A stretch of 64,000 bases of DNA from Acinetobacter lwoffii (GCF_024129735.1 NZ_JAMXXK010000001.1:62001-126000); one strand, 5' to 3'. Shown: positions 7,729 to 16,989, numbered from the stretch's first letter. Program-made: numbers and translations. Notes: generated by a model not told the origin, from the sequence alone.

Positions 7729-9027
7729 TTAATGCTTTAACAGCAGATTCGGATCCATGCTTTGCACCATTTGCAAACGCTGATCGGCATAGATATCGGT
7801 ATACGGCGCAAGAATTCGCATGAAACGGTCGAAATACAGCATTTGCTTGAACAGCAAGGCAAAATCGCGCGGGAACCGGATGCCATGACGTTCACCCACA
7901 GCCACCATATCCATCATGATATCGTTCAGGTCAGCAGGGTTGGACGTTAACAATTCCTGTGGATCTGCCATCAACACGCCACTGAATAAACGCTCTAGAT
8001 CAGCAGCCAAAACTTTGGTGTCTATCTGCACAGCGGTCATACCCATTTTCAGCATGTTTTGCGCCATCAGCTCATAATTGGTATGTTGCAATGAATCCAT
8101 AAATGCCATACATGCCGTCCATACCTCAGGCTTGAGCTGACCAACAATACCGAAATCAATAAAACCGACACGGCCATCTTCAAGGAGCATCAGGTTGCCT
8201 GCATGCAGATCGGCATGGAAGCTGTTACACATCATCAAGCTGCCAAACCAGGTATTCATCGCAGTAATCAGTACTTGAGATGGATCTTTGGATACCTTTT
8301 TAACCACTTCAAAATCGGTCAAAGGCACACCGTATAAACGCTGCATGGTGAGCACACGACGGGTCGAATATTGATGATAAACCTTCGGCGCAGTGGCTGC
8401 TTGATTGTTGGTGATATTTAGGTAATTGACGAAATCATCCAGATTCTGAGCTTCTTCAATGAAATCGACTTCACGCACCATACGGGTTTTGATTTCTTCG
8501 ACAATGTCAGCCAGTGAAGCAAACTTAACTTTCGGGACTGCTTTTTCCAGCAACTTGGTTGCCCAATGCAGCACATTCAAGTCAGTGTACAAAATGGTTT
8601 CTACGCCCGGTTTTTGTACTTTAATCACGACATCTTCGCCAGATACCAGTTTGGCTGCATGCACCTGTGCAATAGATGCAGAGGCTAATGGCGTTTCATC
8701 AATCGATGCAAAGATTTCATCCAGATTGCGTCCTGCAAATTCAGAGGCTAAAACCTGCTGGATATAGCTAAACGGCAAGCGTGGAGTCTGATCCAGACAA
8801 CCCTGAAATTCTTCTACATATTCACGTGGAAACAGCGACGGCGTGCTGGCAATAAACTGACCCAGCTTGATATAAGTCGAACCTAAGGATTCAAAAGTTT
8901 CACGCATCAGTTTGGCATTGCTCGGCTTTTCAGTGACATATTTAAAGCCCGCCTTTGCCGCAACGACTGCTGTTTCTCCCATACGGGCAACTGAACGTAT
9001 TCCATCTAACCAGATATTGTTTTTCAT
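7729..9027 (-). CDS. AarF/ABC1/UbiB-family kinase-like protein
   Basis: A 432-residue member of the atypical kinase family of UbiB/ADCK. The KxGQ signature is present (STYIKLGQFIASTPSLFP), as are the Ala-rich nucleotide loop (ASASIAQVHAAKL), the Lys of VVIKVQKPG, and the catalytic-type loop HADLHAGNLMLL with a DFG-like IDFGIVGQ. UbiB members support coenzyme Q synthesis. This one is shorter than canonical UbiB (about 540) and lacks its C-terminal membrane helices and its ubiE neighbour, so it is probably a paralogue. The target is unknown. Confidence 0.85.
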   Translation of the reverse strand: MKNNIWLDGIRSVARMGETAVVAAKAGFKYVTEKPSNAKLMRETFESLGSTYIKLGQFIASTPSLFPREYVEEFQGCLDQTPRLPFSYIQQVLASEFAGRNLDEIFASIDETPLASASIAQVHAAKLVSGEDVVIKVQKPGVETILYTDLNVLHWATKLLEKAVPKVKFASLADIVEEIKTRMVREVDFIEEAQNLDDFVNYLNITNNQAATAPKVYHQYSTRRVLTMQRLYGVPLTDFEVVKKVSKDPSQVLITAMNTWFGSLMMCNSFHADLHAGNLMLLEDGRVGFIDFGIVGQLKPEVWTACMAFMDSLQHTNYELMAQNMLKMGMTAVQIDTKVLAADLERLFSGVLMADPQELLTSNPADLNDIMMDMVAVGERHGIRFPRDFALLFKQMLYFDRFMRILAPYTDIYADQRLQMVQSMDPNLLLKH

Positions 9028-9085
9028 AATGTCTTAGGAAAAATTAATTAAATGCAGTGTAGCAAAAAAAATTCACTTTGCAGGC

Positions 9086-9871
9086 TTATCTTGCCTGACA
9101 GATTGGGCAATCTGTATCTTTTTCGAAAGCTAGAATCCGCTGCTTAAAACTCAGTCCATCCCACAACAACAATTTTTGTCTGAGTGGCATCTGACCCAAT
9201 CCCAGATATAACAAGGTATGATGTGCCTGCAAGCTGGCCATCACATTCGGTGTGGTCGCCAATACACCGGAATCTGCACAGCGCAGACTTTCATCGGCCT
9301 GATTTTCTGGCGGGAACAGGCAGGCATAACAGGCAGAATCCCCTTCAACCATAAACAGCTGGCCTTGCAAGCCAATCGCAGAAGCACTCAATAATGGCAC
9401 ATTCAGCTCCACGCAAATCTGATTGACCAGATAACGTGTGGCAAACTGGTCACAGCCATCCAGCACCAGATCCTGATGTTCAATCAGGTGCGCTGCATTT
9501 TCAGCCGTTAATGCCTGATTCACATAGTCAACCTGTAGGTGCGGATTAACCTGACTTAGTCTTTTGGCCAGAGTTTCTGCCTTATAAAATCCAATATCCT
9601 GCGGCATAAATGCCAGTTGTCGCTGTAAATTACTCATCTCGATAGTATCTGGATCGATCAGGGTAATTTTTCCTACGCCTGCGCGTGCCAGAAGTTCTGC
9701 CAGTGCACAGCCAATCCCGCCACAACCAATAATGCAGACATTAGAAAATTTTAACCGCTCTTGAGCGTCAATATCCCAGCCATCCAGAAGAATCTGACGG
9801 CTATACAGATGTAGTTCAGCATCAGTGAGTTCAAATTCTGGGGAGATGGCATCCATGTTAAATGTAGACAA
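9086..9871 (-). CDS. moeB: MoeB/ThiF/HesA family adenylyltransferase
   Basis: A protein of 261 residues. It has the ATP-binding GCGGIG at 49-54, the SNLQRQ arginine motif near 80, and two zinc-binding Cys pairs (CYAC at 181-184, CPIC at 255-258). MoeB adenylates the C-terminal glycine of the molybdopterin synthase small subunit MoaD. No molybdenum cofactor gene is adjacent, so a related ThiF-like role cannot be excluded. The segment normally GVLGP..G is GVLATTPNVMASLQA here, a small divergence. It is a single minus-strand gene. Confidence 0.8.
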   Translation of the reverse strand: MSTFNMDAISPEFELTDAELHLYSRQILLDGWDIDAQERLKFSNVCIIGCGGIGCALAELLARAGVGKITLIDPDTIEMSNLQRQLAFMPQDIGFYKAETLAKRLSQVNPHLQVDYVNQALTAENAAHLIEHQDLVLDGCDQFATRYLVNQICVELNVPLLSASAIGLQGQLFMVEGDSACYACLFPPENQADESLRCADSGVLATTPNVMASLQAHHTLLYLGLGQMPLRQKLLLWDGLSFKQRILAFEKDTDCPICQAR

Positions 9872-10339
9872 CGTCTTTCCTTGTTTCGAAAATTTTTAAC
9901 AATGATCGCAAAAATTAGCCTTACTGAAGTTTCTAAAGGCTGATAAATCTCTGGAAGATCAATCTCACAGTCAATTTACAGCATATCAATAAATGGTTCG
10001 GCAATCGTTGAGCCAAATAGCATATCAGCTAAACGCTCGGTATCAAGCTGCAGCTGCTATGGCTTGGCAAGATTTTTTGAATCACCTCAATTCAATGGTT
10101 CCGGCAAACAGCTTTTTCTAACTTATAAAAGGTGTCAGACCTGAAGTTTTTAAAATCTTTGTTATTAAATTTCCCTGTAAATCGAGCTGTCTTGTTTAGC
10201 AATTCTGTAGTCTCTGCCTATATTTGAGTATGAAAATGTATGAGTTCAGTGAGACCTAAGGCATCTGTCTCTAAATATGATTAATCTGAAAATACCAAGC
10301 AATCTTTTCAGCTTTCATAAAATCGTATGGAGAACATAC
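9872..10339. other. Intergenic region, about 470 bases
   Basis: Separates moeB from the PPOX gene. The only coding-like trace is a short minus-strand in-frame piece at 9976-10056. Promoters for both flanking genes must lie here, but I see no clear -35/-10 pair. Confidence 0.5.
9976..10056 (-). pseudogene. Possible C-terminal remnant of a regulator-like gene
   Basis: An in-frame stretch encoding QLQLDTERLADMLFGSTIAE...DML followed by a stop, with an in-frame TAG just upstream. It resembles the C-terminal helix of TetR-type regulators. It is very short and may be chance. Confidence 0.2.
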
Positions 10340-10870
10340 ATGACCGAGCATAACAATACTCAACATGATAATCGTGAAAAATTATGGGAATTGATCAAAG
10401 ATGTCCGTTACACCATGATCAGCCATTTAACCGACACCCATGAAATCCACTCCCAGCCGATGACCATGCTGAACTCCGAGCAGATGAATGAACGTCAAAA
10501 CTTATATTTCATCCTGCGTAATACCAATGATCTGGTCAAAGCAGCAGAAACAGGCCGTGGTCAGATCGGTCTGTCTTTTGCAAAACCATCAGATGGTATT
10601 TATGTGTCGATTAGTGCACATGCCCAGATCAGTACTGACCGTATTCTGATTGAGCAATTATGGAATCCATGGGCTGAAAACTGGTTTGAAGGCAAGGATG
10701 ATCCTACCGTACGGGTATTGATTGCAGAAGCAGTCAGCGCAGAATATTGGAATGTGACAGACAACAAAGTCACCCAGCTTTTTAAAGCCTTAAAAGGCGG
10801 CGTTACCGGTGAAGCGGGTGAACCGCATGCAGAGCATCAAAAAGTGAATTTACAAGGCAATATTTGGTAG
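10340..10870 (+). CDS. PPOX-class general stress protein (flavin-binding split barrel)
   Basis: A protein of 176 residues from the ATG at 10340, which has GGAGA at 10329-10333. The frame is open 21 codons further upstream without a ribosome site. It resembles the pyridoxamine-phosphate-oxidase-like general stress family: an N-terminal helix (REKLWELIKDVRYTMISHL), the strand HSQPMTMLNS, LYFILRNTNDLVKA, then SISAHAQISTDR and LWNPWAENWFEGKDDP. The last of these is typical of the general stress protein 26 family. Members bind FMN/FAD or F420-like cofactors; the substrate is unknown. It is a single gene with its own terminator. Confidence 0.85.
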   Translation: MTEHNNTQHDNREKLWELIKDVRYTMISHLTDTHEIHSQPMTMLNSEQMNERQNLYFILRNTNDLVKAAETGRGQIGLSFAKPSDGIYVSISAHAQISTDRILIEQLWNPWAENWFEGKDDPTVRVLIAEAVSAEYWNVTDNKVTQLFKALKGGVTGEAGEPHAEHQKVNLQGNIW

Positions 10871-10878
10871 TTGCCAAG

Positions 10879-10912
10879 ATTTAGCCTCTTTTTCTTAAGA
10901 GGCTAAATTTTT
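10879..10912 (+). terminator. Terminator of the PPOX gene
   Basis: Twelve-base perfect stem ATTTAGCCTCTT/AAGAGGCTAAAT, six-base loop, then a T-run. Confidence 0.9.
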
Positions 10913-11065
10913 GATATATTTCATTTTAAATATTAATGTAATTTTACTGTAATGACATAAAATTATAATTTTGGCTTGCCTCAATCTGCTCTCTTAAAAA
11001 TATAAGCTTAGGAAAATCAGCTCAACATTCAGCTTAATTTTAAATAGAAGAAAATTTATTTTCTC

Positions 11066-11095
11066 AAAAACCAAAAGGCTGCCATAGCAGCCTTT
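11066..11095 (-). terminator. Probable terminator of the acyl-CoA synthetase gene
   Basis: Stem AAAGGCTGC/GCAGCCTTT with a four-base loop, 32 bases past the stop. On the minus strand it is followed by TTGGTTTTT, a broken T-run. Confidence 0.65.
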
Positions 11096-11126
11096 GAACA
11101 TTCAATTAAAGGATGAATTTTGAAAA

Positions 11127-12773
11127 TTAACTGACTCGCTTCATCTCTTGAAGTTTGGCTATTTCCTGCTGTTTGAGTAAATTGCGCTGAATCTTGCCGC
11201 TCGATGTTTTAGGCAAAGACGCCACAAACTCAATCTCTTTCGGATAGGCATGTTTGGATAAGCGTGAACGTACATAACTTTGCAGTTTTAACATCAAATC
11301 TTCAGTAGCCGGATAAGCCGATTTAAGCACTACAAAGGCTTTCACAATTTCAGTTCGTTCTGGATCTGGCTTGCCGACTACGGCAGATTCAAGCACTTCT
11401 TCACATTCAAGCAAGGTACTTTCTACATCAAAAGGCCCAACCCGATAGCCCGAAGTTGTAATGACATCGTCTGCACGCCCAATAAAATCAATACCACCAT
11501 ATTCATTCAGCTTCACGGTATCACCAGTGAGATAATACTGCCCGACAAATGACTTGCGGTTGTGGCCTGCATAGCCTTCAAACCACATCAACGGTGAAGC
11601 TGCACAGTCAATTGCCAAGGTTCCAATCCCGCCTTTTTCTACTTCCTGATGTTCTTTGTCCAATACAGCAAAACGATGCCCAGGAATAGCAAAACCGGCT
11701 GAACCAACTTTTTTATAATGCTCCAAGCCATGATGATTGGCGATCACCATACCCAGTTCAGTCTGTCCATATTGATCGTAAATATTCACATTTAAATCAT
11801 GATTGAACCACTGAATCACTTCAGGCGTGAGCGGCTCACCTGCACTGCTTACCACGCGTAAATGCGAACTGATGCCTGCATCAAATTTTTCTTTAAAACC
11901 AAAGAACATGCGAAATGCGGTTGGCGAACCGGTCAGGTTACTAACCTGATATTTTTGAATGATTTGTACGGCATTATCGACACTAAAGCCACGTTCATCC
12001 ATGATGATGCTGTGCCCTAAACTGAGCGGCCCTGCAATGCCATAATACAGTCCATACGCCCAGCCCGGATCTGCCAGATTCCAGAAGAAATCTTCATCTC
12101 GCAGATCTACAGCGTGCAGCATATAACCTTTAAAGGCCAATAACGCTTTTAAAGGCACAGGAACCGATTTTGCTAAGCCTGTCGTACCTGAAGTAAACAT
12201 CATTAGAAAAATATCATTAAACTGGCAATTTACCGGTTCAAACTCTTCCGGTTGTTGCTGTAAGGCTATCCAGAAGTCCGCATCTTGATAATCATCTGCT
12301 GCTGCCTGATGCACAGTCAGAATATTAGGAACATTGAGATCATGGAGTTTCAGTCGCTGCTCTTCATCAGTAACGATCAACTGGGTGCCAGCGGTACTGA
12401 TACGATGTTCAATGGCTTTGCTTTCAAAGGCAGTAAATAAAGGTTGATAAATGGCACCGATACGCCAGGTGGCCAATATGGTAATTAAGAGTGCTGGCGT
12501 TCTTGGCAGCAATCCTGCAATACAGTCACCGGCTTTTAAACCCAGAGAATGCATATAATTGGCCAGCTGTCCTGAAGCTACGGCCAGCTGTTCAAAGGTC
12601 CACTGCTCTGCATCTCCGTTTTTGCCTTCCCAAATCAGTGCAGTTCGGTTTTGACCCAGGTAGCGACCACAGCATTCGGTATACGCATTGATGTTCTCTG
12701 CATTTCCAACCAGATGTTCCTGAACCATATTTTCAAAATTAAAATCAGCATATGCCTGCTCTAGTGTCTTCAT
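11127..12773 (-). CDS. Acyl-CoA synthetase (AMP-forming, AcsA/medium-chain type)
   Basis: A protein of 548 residues from the ATG at 12773, which has GAGG 8 bases upstream. The frame is open to 13055 but that part has no family similarity. AMP-binding motifs in order: FTSGTTGLAKSVPVP (P-loop), YDQYGQTELG, YLTGDTVKLNEYGGIDFIGRADD and the C-terminal KTSSGKIQR with the catalytic Lys. It activates a carboxylic acid to its CoA thioester via an acyl-AMP. Its neighbours, an acyl-CoA dehydrogenase and an HSD10-type dehydrogenase, suggest entry of a short or branched acid into beta-oxidation. The exact acid is not determinable from sequence. Confidence 0.9.
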   Translation of the reverse strand: MKTLEQAYADFNFENMVQEHLVGNAENINAYTECCGRYLGQNRTALIWEGKNGDAEQWTFEQLAVASGQLANYMHSLGLKAGDCIAGLLPRTPALLITILATWRIGAIYQPLFTAFESKAIEHRISTAGTQLIVTDEEQRLKLHDLNVPNILTVHQAAADDYQDADFWIALQQQPEEFEPVNCQFNDIFLMMFTSGTTGLAKSVPVPLKALLAFKGYMLHAVDLRDEDFFWNLADPGWAYGLYYGIAGPLSLGHSIIMDERGFSVDNAVQIIQKYQVSNLTGSPTAFRMFFGFKEKFDAGISSHLRVVSSAGEPLTPEVIQWFNHDLNVNIYDQYGQTELGMVIANHHGLEHYKKVGSAGFAIPGHRFAVLDKEHQEVEKGGIGTLAIDCAASPLMWFEGYAGHNRKSFVGQYYLTGDTVKLNEYGGIDFIGRADDVITTSGYRVGPFDVESTLLECEEVLESAVVGKPDPERTEIVKAFVVLKSAYPATEDLMLKLQSYVRSRLSKHAYPKEIEFVASLPKTSSGKIQRNLLKQQEIAKLQEMKRVS

Positions 12774-13042
12774 GACGACAACCTCTTTCCTATTGTATTT
12801 TTCAGGCGACCTTGCCTGAGTTTGTCCATTTGTATTTGTTGTTCCTGCTGATTCCATCAGCATACTTTTTTCAAATCTGCATTCATGCCCTAGGACTAGA
12901 ACATGGATAAGGCTTATTTTTCGATTATTCGTACTGTATGTCTTTAGATCATCATGTTCAGTTGAATCCTGCAATTTCCATATCCATCCATGTAAGTGCA
13001 GGATTTGAACATCAATCAAAGTCTGTTTTTTTAATTTAACAA
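12774..13042. other. 269-base spacer inside the acyl-CoA cluster
   Basis: Separates the dehydrogenase from the synthetase. It contains an interrupted inverted repeat (AATCCTGC ... GCAGGATT, about 12966-13006) and the GAGG ribosome site of the synthetase. An internal promoter is likely but not identified. Confidence 0.4.
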
Positions 13043-14179
13043 TCAGCGTTGACACACTTCACGTGCAATCACCAGTCGTTGAATATCTGATGCACCTTCA
13101 TAAATCTGGCTCACTCGCACATCACGATAGATACGCTCAACCGGAAAATCAGAGACATAACCGTAGCCACCATGAATCTGGATCGCATCTGAACAGACTC
13201 GCTCTGCAATGGTCGATGCAAACAGCTTTGCCATTGATGCTTCTTTTAAACACGCCAAGCCTGCATCTTTTAAGGTTGCAGCATGCAAGACAAGCTGACG
13301 TGCGGCTTCAATTTGGGTCGCCATATCTGCAAGCCTGAACGCCACACCCTGATGCTGCACAATTTCCACACCAAAGGCTTTGCGTTCATTGGCATATTCC
13401 ACTGCAGCATCTAGTGCAGCCCGCGCCATACCGACTGATTGTGCTGCAATGCCGATCCGACCCGATTCAAGATTCGACAAGGCAATTTTATAGCCTTCAC
13501 CTTCCTGGCCCAGCAGGTTGGCAGCCGGAATCCGGCAGTTATCCAGAACGATGGTCGCGGTATCCGAACAATGCTGACCCATTTTCTCTTCTAGGCGTGA
13601 CACGATATAACCCGGTGCATCGGTCGGCACCAGAAAGCATGAAATACCCTTTTTCCCTGCAGATTTATCAGTCACAGCAAAGACTAGTGCAATCTGTGCG
13701 TGTTTACCTGTCGTGATAAACTGCTTGGTGCCATTTAGCACCCATTCATCACCATCACGTTCGGCTTTACACTCCAGCGAACTGGCATCCGAACCGGCCT
13801 GAGGTTCTGTCAAACAGAAACAGCCAAGCCATTCACCTGTTGCAAGCTTGGTTAAATACTGTTGTTTTTGTTCCTCTGTGCCATAACGCTGGGTAATGCC
13901 ACAAGGTAAAGAATTCTGCACACTGATAATCGTCGAGATTGCACCATCTCCTGCGGCAATTTCCTCTAGCGCCACAACCAATGATACATAATCCAGACCT
14001 GCACCACCCCATTCTTCAGCCACTGTCATACCAAGTGCACCGAGTTCACCGAGTTCTTTCAATTCCTGTGCTGGAAATTGTGCAGTTTTGTCGCGTAAGG
14101 CCGCCGTCGGTTTCAGCTTCTGCTGCGAATAATTGCGCATCATGTCCTGAATCATTTTTTGTTCATCATTTAAAATCAT
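13043..14179 (-). CDS. Acyl-CoA dehydrogenase (short/branched-chain type)
   Basis: A 378-residue FAD enzyme that introduces the alpha-beta double bond in acyl-CoA. Family motifs: FCLTEPQAGSDASS (FAD and substrate binding), the central ESGRIGIAAQSVGMARAA, QIHGGYGY, and YEGASDIQRLVIAR with the catalytic Glu at 361 in the position used by short-chain and SBCAD enzymes. A strong AAGGGAAG ribosome site precedes the ATG. It lies between the HSD10-type gene and the synthetase on the same strand, which fits a degradation pathway for a short or branched acyl-CoA (for example an isoleucine-type intermediate; inferred). Confidence 0.9.
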   Translation of the reverse strand: MILNDEQKMIQDMMRNYSQQKLKPTAALRDKTAQFPAQELKELGELGALGMTVAEEWGGAGLDYVSLVVALEEIAAGDGAISTIISVQNSLPCGITQRYGTEEQKQQYLTKLATGEWLGCFCLTEPQAGSDASSLECKAERDGDEWVLNGTKQFITTGKHAQIALVFAVTDKSAGKKGISCFLVPTDAPGYIVSRLEEKMGQHCSDTATIVLDNCRIPAANLLGQEGEGYKIALSNLESGRIGIAAQSVGMARAALDAAVEYANERKAFGVEIVQHQGVAFRLADMATQIEAARQLVLHAATLKDAGLACLKEASMAKLFASTIAERVCSDAIQIHGGYGYVSDFPVERIYRDVRVSQIYEGASDIQRLVIAREVCQR

Positions 14180-14249
14180 TGAACTTCCCTTTCTATATCT
14201 ATTTTATTTACTTCAAGCTTTTTACTATTGAGATCGTTGGAACGTCAGT

Positions 14250-14345
14250 TAAGGCGGCATGGATGTCGCCTGCGAAACTGAGATACAGGGATGTATCTTC
14301 AGTTTCGCAAAGGATTTTTGTTTCTTTTGACCCTTCAAAAGAAAA
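14250..14345. repeat. Multi-hairpin palindromic intergenic repeat (Acinetobacter-type)
   Basis: Three consecutive hairpins: GGCGgCAT/ATGtCGCC (14253-14270); a 16-pair arm GCGAAACTGA.GATACA/TGTATC.TCAGTTTCGC with one bulge (14272-14308); and TTTCTTTTGA/TCAAAAGAAA (14321-14344). The pattern of a 'gcatggatg' hairpin followed by a 'TTTC-GCAA' arm and a 'TTTCTTTTGA' arm is typical of a non-coding element I associate with Acinetobacter genomes. It sits between two genes of one cluster. Confidence 0.65.
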
Positions 14346-14426
14346 TGCATGCTTAAACAAAGTCATTTGAATTCAATGAGAAATTGGTAGCTGTGCAAAT
14401 CATCATGTCCTATATAAATCGAAGAC

Positions 14427-15197
14427 TTATTTAGGCTGCATGCGAATCGCGCCATCCAGACGAATGACCTCACCATTCAAATAACTATTTTCAAAAATAT
14501 GTCCCACCAGCTGGGCGAATTCCTGTGGTTTTGCCAGACGTGGTGGAAACGGCACCATTTGCCCCAAAGCATCCTGGACATTTTGCGGCATGCCTTTCAG
14601 CATCGGAGTTTCCATAATGCCCGGCGCGATGGTCATGACACGGATCGCTTCACGAGCTAGTTCACGTGCCAAAGGTAAAGTCATTGCGACGACTGCACCT
14701 TTAGAGGCCGCATAGGCAGTCTGACCAATTTGACCGTCATAAGCGGCAACCGAAGCTGTATTCACAATTACGCCACGTTCTTCTTCACCAGCTTGCAGCT
14801 CATATTTTGCAATTAAAGCCGCCGCATGACGCAACATATTAAAAGTACCGTTTACATTAATATTGAGCACTTTCTGGAACATCGCCAATTCATGGATGCC
14901 GTTTCGTCCCAATACTTTGGCAGATGGCGCAATCCCGGCACAGTTGACCAAGCCATTCAGTTGACCATAGGTGCTTTCAACATGAGCGAAGAAACTTTCA
15001 ACGGCCTGTTCATCGGTAACATCAAGCTGTACAAACTCAGACTGTGAACCCAGTTGCTGCTGTAATGCCTGACCCTGCTCCTGATTCATATCAACCAGAA
15101 TCACTTTAGCACCGTGTTCAACCAAATGAGTCGCTGTAGCTGCACCTAAACCTGATGCACCACCTGTAACGACAACAACTTTTCCCTGAATGTTCAT
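14427..15197 (-). CDS. HSD10-type short-chain 3-hydroxyacyl-CoA dehydrogenase
   Basis: A 256-residue classical SDR: TGGASGLG nucleotide motif (11-18), NCAG at 85-88, and catalytic S149, Y162, K166. It resembles mammalian HSD17B10 (type 2 3-hydroxyacyl-CoA dehydrogenase), including VNTASVAA and the C-terminus NGEVIRLDGAIRMQP. That enzyme oxidises 3-hydroxy-2-methylbutyryl-CoA and short-chain hydroxyacyl-CoAs. AGGAA precedes the ATG. It is the first gene of the minus-strand acyl-CoA cluster and is divergent from an AraC regulator, which is the likely controller. Confidence 0.9.
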   Translation of the reverse strand: MNIQGKVVVVTGGASGLGAATATHLVEHGAKVILVDMNQEQGQALQQQLGSQSEFVQLDVTDEQAVESFFAHVESTYGQLNGLVNCAGIAPSAKVLGRNGIHELAMFQKVLNINVNGTFNMLRHAAALIAKYELQAGEEERGVIVNTASVAAYDGQIGQTAYAASKGAVVAMTLPLARELAREAIRVMTIAPGIMETPMLKGMPQNVQDALGQMVPFPPRLAKPQEFAQLVGHIFENSYLNGEVIRLDGAIRMQPK

Positions 15198-15335
15198 GTT
15201 TATTTCCTAGCGATTTTTCTATTTCAGATACGACTTAATATGCAGAGTAAACAGAGTTTTTATTCTGTACAATTTCCAAATATTGCATCTTGCATGATGT
15301 ATTTGGACAATGAAAACAAGGATGTCAGACTGAAT

Positions 15336-16358
15336 ATGCATAAGCCTGCACTGGAATATAGCAAAGGCACCATCTCGATTGATCTGGTGAATGAAGCATT
15401 GCTGGATGCCAAACGGCTGCAATTTGATATCCCTGCCATTCTGAAAAAAGCCAATATTCCAGTGGAGGTCCTGAATGCTCCCAAGGCACGCGTATCGGTT
15501 AATCAATTTGCCCAATTATGGACTGTGCTTGCAGACAGCATGAATGACGAATTTTTTGGCATGGACAGCCATGCCATGCGTCGTGGTAGTTTTAAATTGC
15601 TTTCGAAAATGGTCATGCAGGCAGATACGCTGGAAAAAGCCCTGCAACATATTTTGCAATTTCTCAATCTGGTTTTGGACGACCTGCAAAGCACGCTCAT
15701 GGTTGAGGAACACTATGCCTATATCGTGATTTATGATTTAAAAACAACCAAACGCATGTTTAGTTATGCGACTTATCTGATGCTGATTCATACCCTGATC
15801 TGCTGGTTAAGTGGACAACGGATTTTGCTTAATCAGATTCAATTGAAATGTGCAGCACCACTGAATGATTTTGATTACAAAGTTCGATTCTGTGAACAGA
15901 TTGAATATCAGGCCAGCGAAAATTACGTGCAATTTGATGCAAGCTATCTGCAATTGCCGATTAAACAGGATGCTCAGTCCTGGTATCAGTTTATTCAGCA
16001 AACACCACAAAATTTATTGGTGCGTTTTAAAAACCCCTATGCCTTGAGCACCCAGATTCGCCGAAAATTGCTACAGGTTTCGCCGGCAGAATGGCTGGAA
16101 CTGAATGAACTAGCCTTAAAAATGAATATGTCTGAAGCCACCATGCAACGGCGTTTAAAAAGTGAAGGTGTCAGCTATCAGCAATTAAAAAATGAGATAC
16201 GCCGGGATACCGCAATTGAATTACTGACCCGTACTGAACAAAGTTTACAAGAGATCAGCGATCAGCTTAACTTTCAGGAATCCAGTGCATTTCATCGTGC
16301 ATTCAAAAAGTGGACTGGCGTCAGTCCAGGTGCGTATCGACAAAATAATATTAGATAA
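15336..16358 (+). CDS. AraC-family transcriptional regulator of the acyl-CoA cluster
   Basis: A protein of 340 residues from the ATG at 15336. The frame is open from 15240, but the earlier start would leave almost no room for the divergent promoter, and the family usually starts shortly before the ISIDLVNEALLDA segment. The N-terminal ligand-binding domain (OruR/'arabinose-binding' type, about 1-230) is followed by two helix-turn-helix units, EWLELNELALKMNMSEATMQRRLK and SLQEISDQLNFQESSAFHRAFKKWTG, and ends SPGAYRQ. Its divergent position next to the HSD10-type gene suggests it activates that cluster in response to the acid or its CoA ester (inferred). The exact start is uncertain. Confidence 0.8.
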   Translation: MHKPALEYSKGTISIDLVNEALLDAKRLQFDIPAILKKANIPVEVLNAPKARVSVNQFAQLWTVLADSMNDEFFGMDSHAMRRGSFKLLSKMVMQADTLEKALQHILQFLNLVLDDLQSTLMVEEHYAYIVIYDLKTTKRMFSYATYLMLIHTLICWLSGQRILLNQIQLKCAAPLNDFDYKVRFCEQIEYQASENYVQFDASYLQLPIKQDAQSWYQFIQQTPQNLLVRFKNPYALSTQIRRKLLQVSPAEWLELNELALKMNMSEATMQRRLKSEGVSYQQLKNEIRRDTAIELLTRTEQSLQEISDQLNFQESSAFHRAFKKWTGVSPGAYRQNNIR

Positions 16359-16587
16359 TTTATATAAAATTAGACTTTAAAAATATTACCGAAAAAATAC
16401 TTGGATTCTAAACATTTATTTTTATTATGATTATATATTTCAAGCCCTAAAATATATATTAGCAGGACTACACAGTCACCCAGAAAGCTTTGCAATTCAC
16501 CCGGAAATAGATTATTTTTCATTCAATTTATAGCACTTTTGCTATTGGCTGTACTCTCCATTTTCCTTTCTAGTTGAAGGTATCTCC

Positions 16588-16941
16588 ATGTTAAAGATGA
16601 CTGATGTGCTTGGGCAAAATCTTGTTCAAAACTTCTCTAAAGCTTTATTTTCTTCGACTGATCTCATCACAGAACAGTTGAATCAAGGGATTTTAAATGC
16701 ATCGGATGCAGAACTGAAAGATGCAATTTTGCACTTCTTTAACCAGGTAGATGCTGTGGAAGCGGCTCAGGCCCTTGAAATTCCAGCAGAACGTATAAGT
16801 GGATTACAGGAAGGTATCGCCTTGAAAGATGAAAAATATCTGGCAGATACTTTGAAAGTTGTGGCACTTTGTCTGGCAATGGAAACCGGTAGCCTAGATC
16901 AGGTAGAAGTCTATGACTGTCTACAGGATTATCCGATGTAA
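16588..16941 (+). CDS. Small acidic protein of unknown function
   Basis: 117 residues, acidic and mostly helical by appearance, with no signal peptide or membrane segment. The start at 16588 has GAAGGT 8 bases upstream; an in-frame ATG three codons later is an alternative. I recognise no family. The sequence has a run of small helices (DAELKDAILHFFNQVDAVEAAQALE) and two Cys near the end. It is transcribed alone, with its own strong terminator. Confidence 0.7.
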   Translation: MLKMTDVLGQNLVQNFSKALFSSTDLITEQLNQGILNASDAELKDAILHFFNQVDAVEAAQALEIPAERISGLQEGIALKDEKYLADTLKVVALCLAMETGSLDQVEVYDCLQDYPM

Positions 16942-16961
16942 TTCTTTTTAAGAATTCCTCG

Positions 16962-16989
16962 AAAGCGATGCTCTGGCATCGCTTTTTTT
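16962..16989 (+). terminator. Terminator of the small acidic protein gene
   Basis: Ten-base perfect stem AAAGCGATGC/GCATCGCTTT, four-base loop, long T-run, 20 bases past the stop. Confidence 0.9.

Noticed and set aside
10277-10339. Earlier start for the PPOX protein
   Set aside because: No ribosome site upstream, whereas GGAGA precedes the ATG at 10340 and the family begins there.
12774-13055. N-terminal extension of the acyl-CoA synthetase by 94 codons
   Set aside because: No family similarity in the extension, and the ATG at 12773 has a clear GAGG ribosome site.
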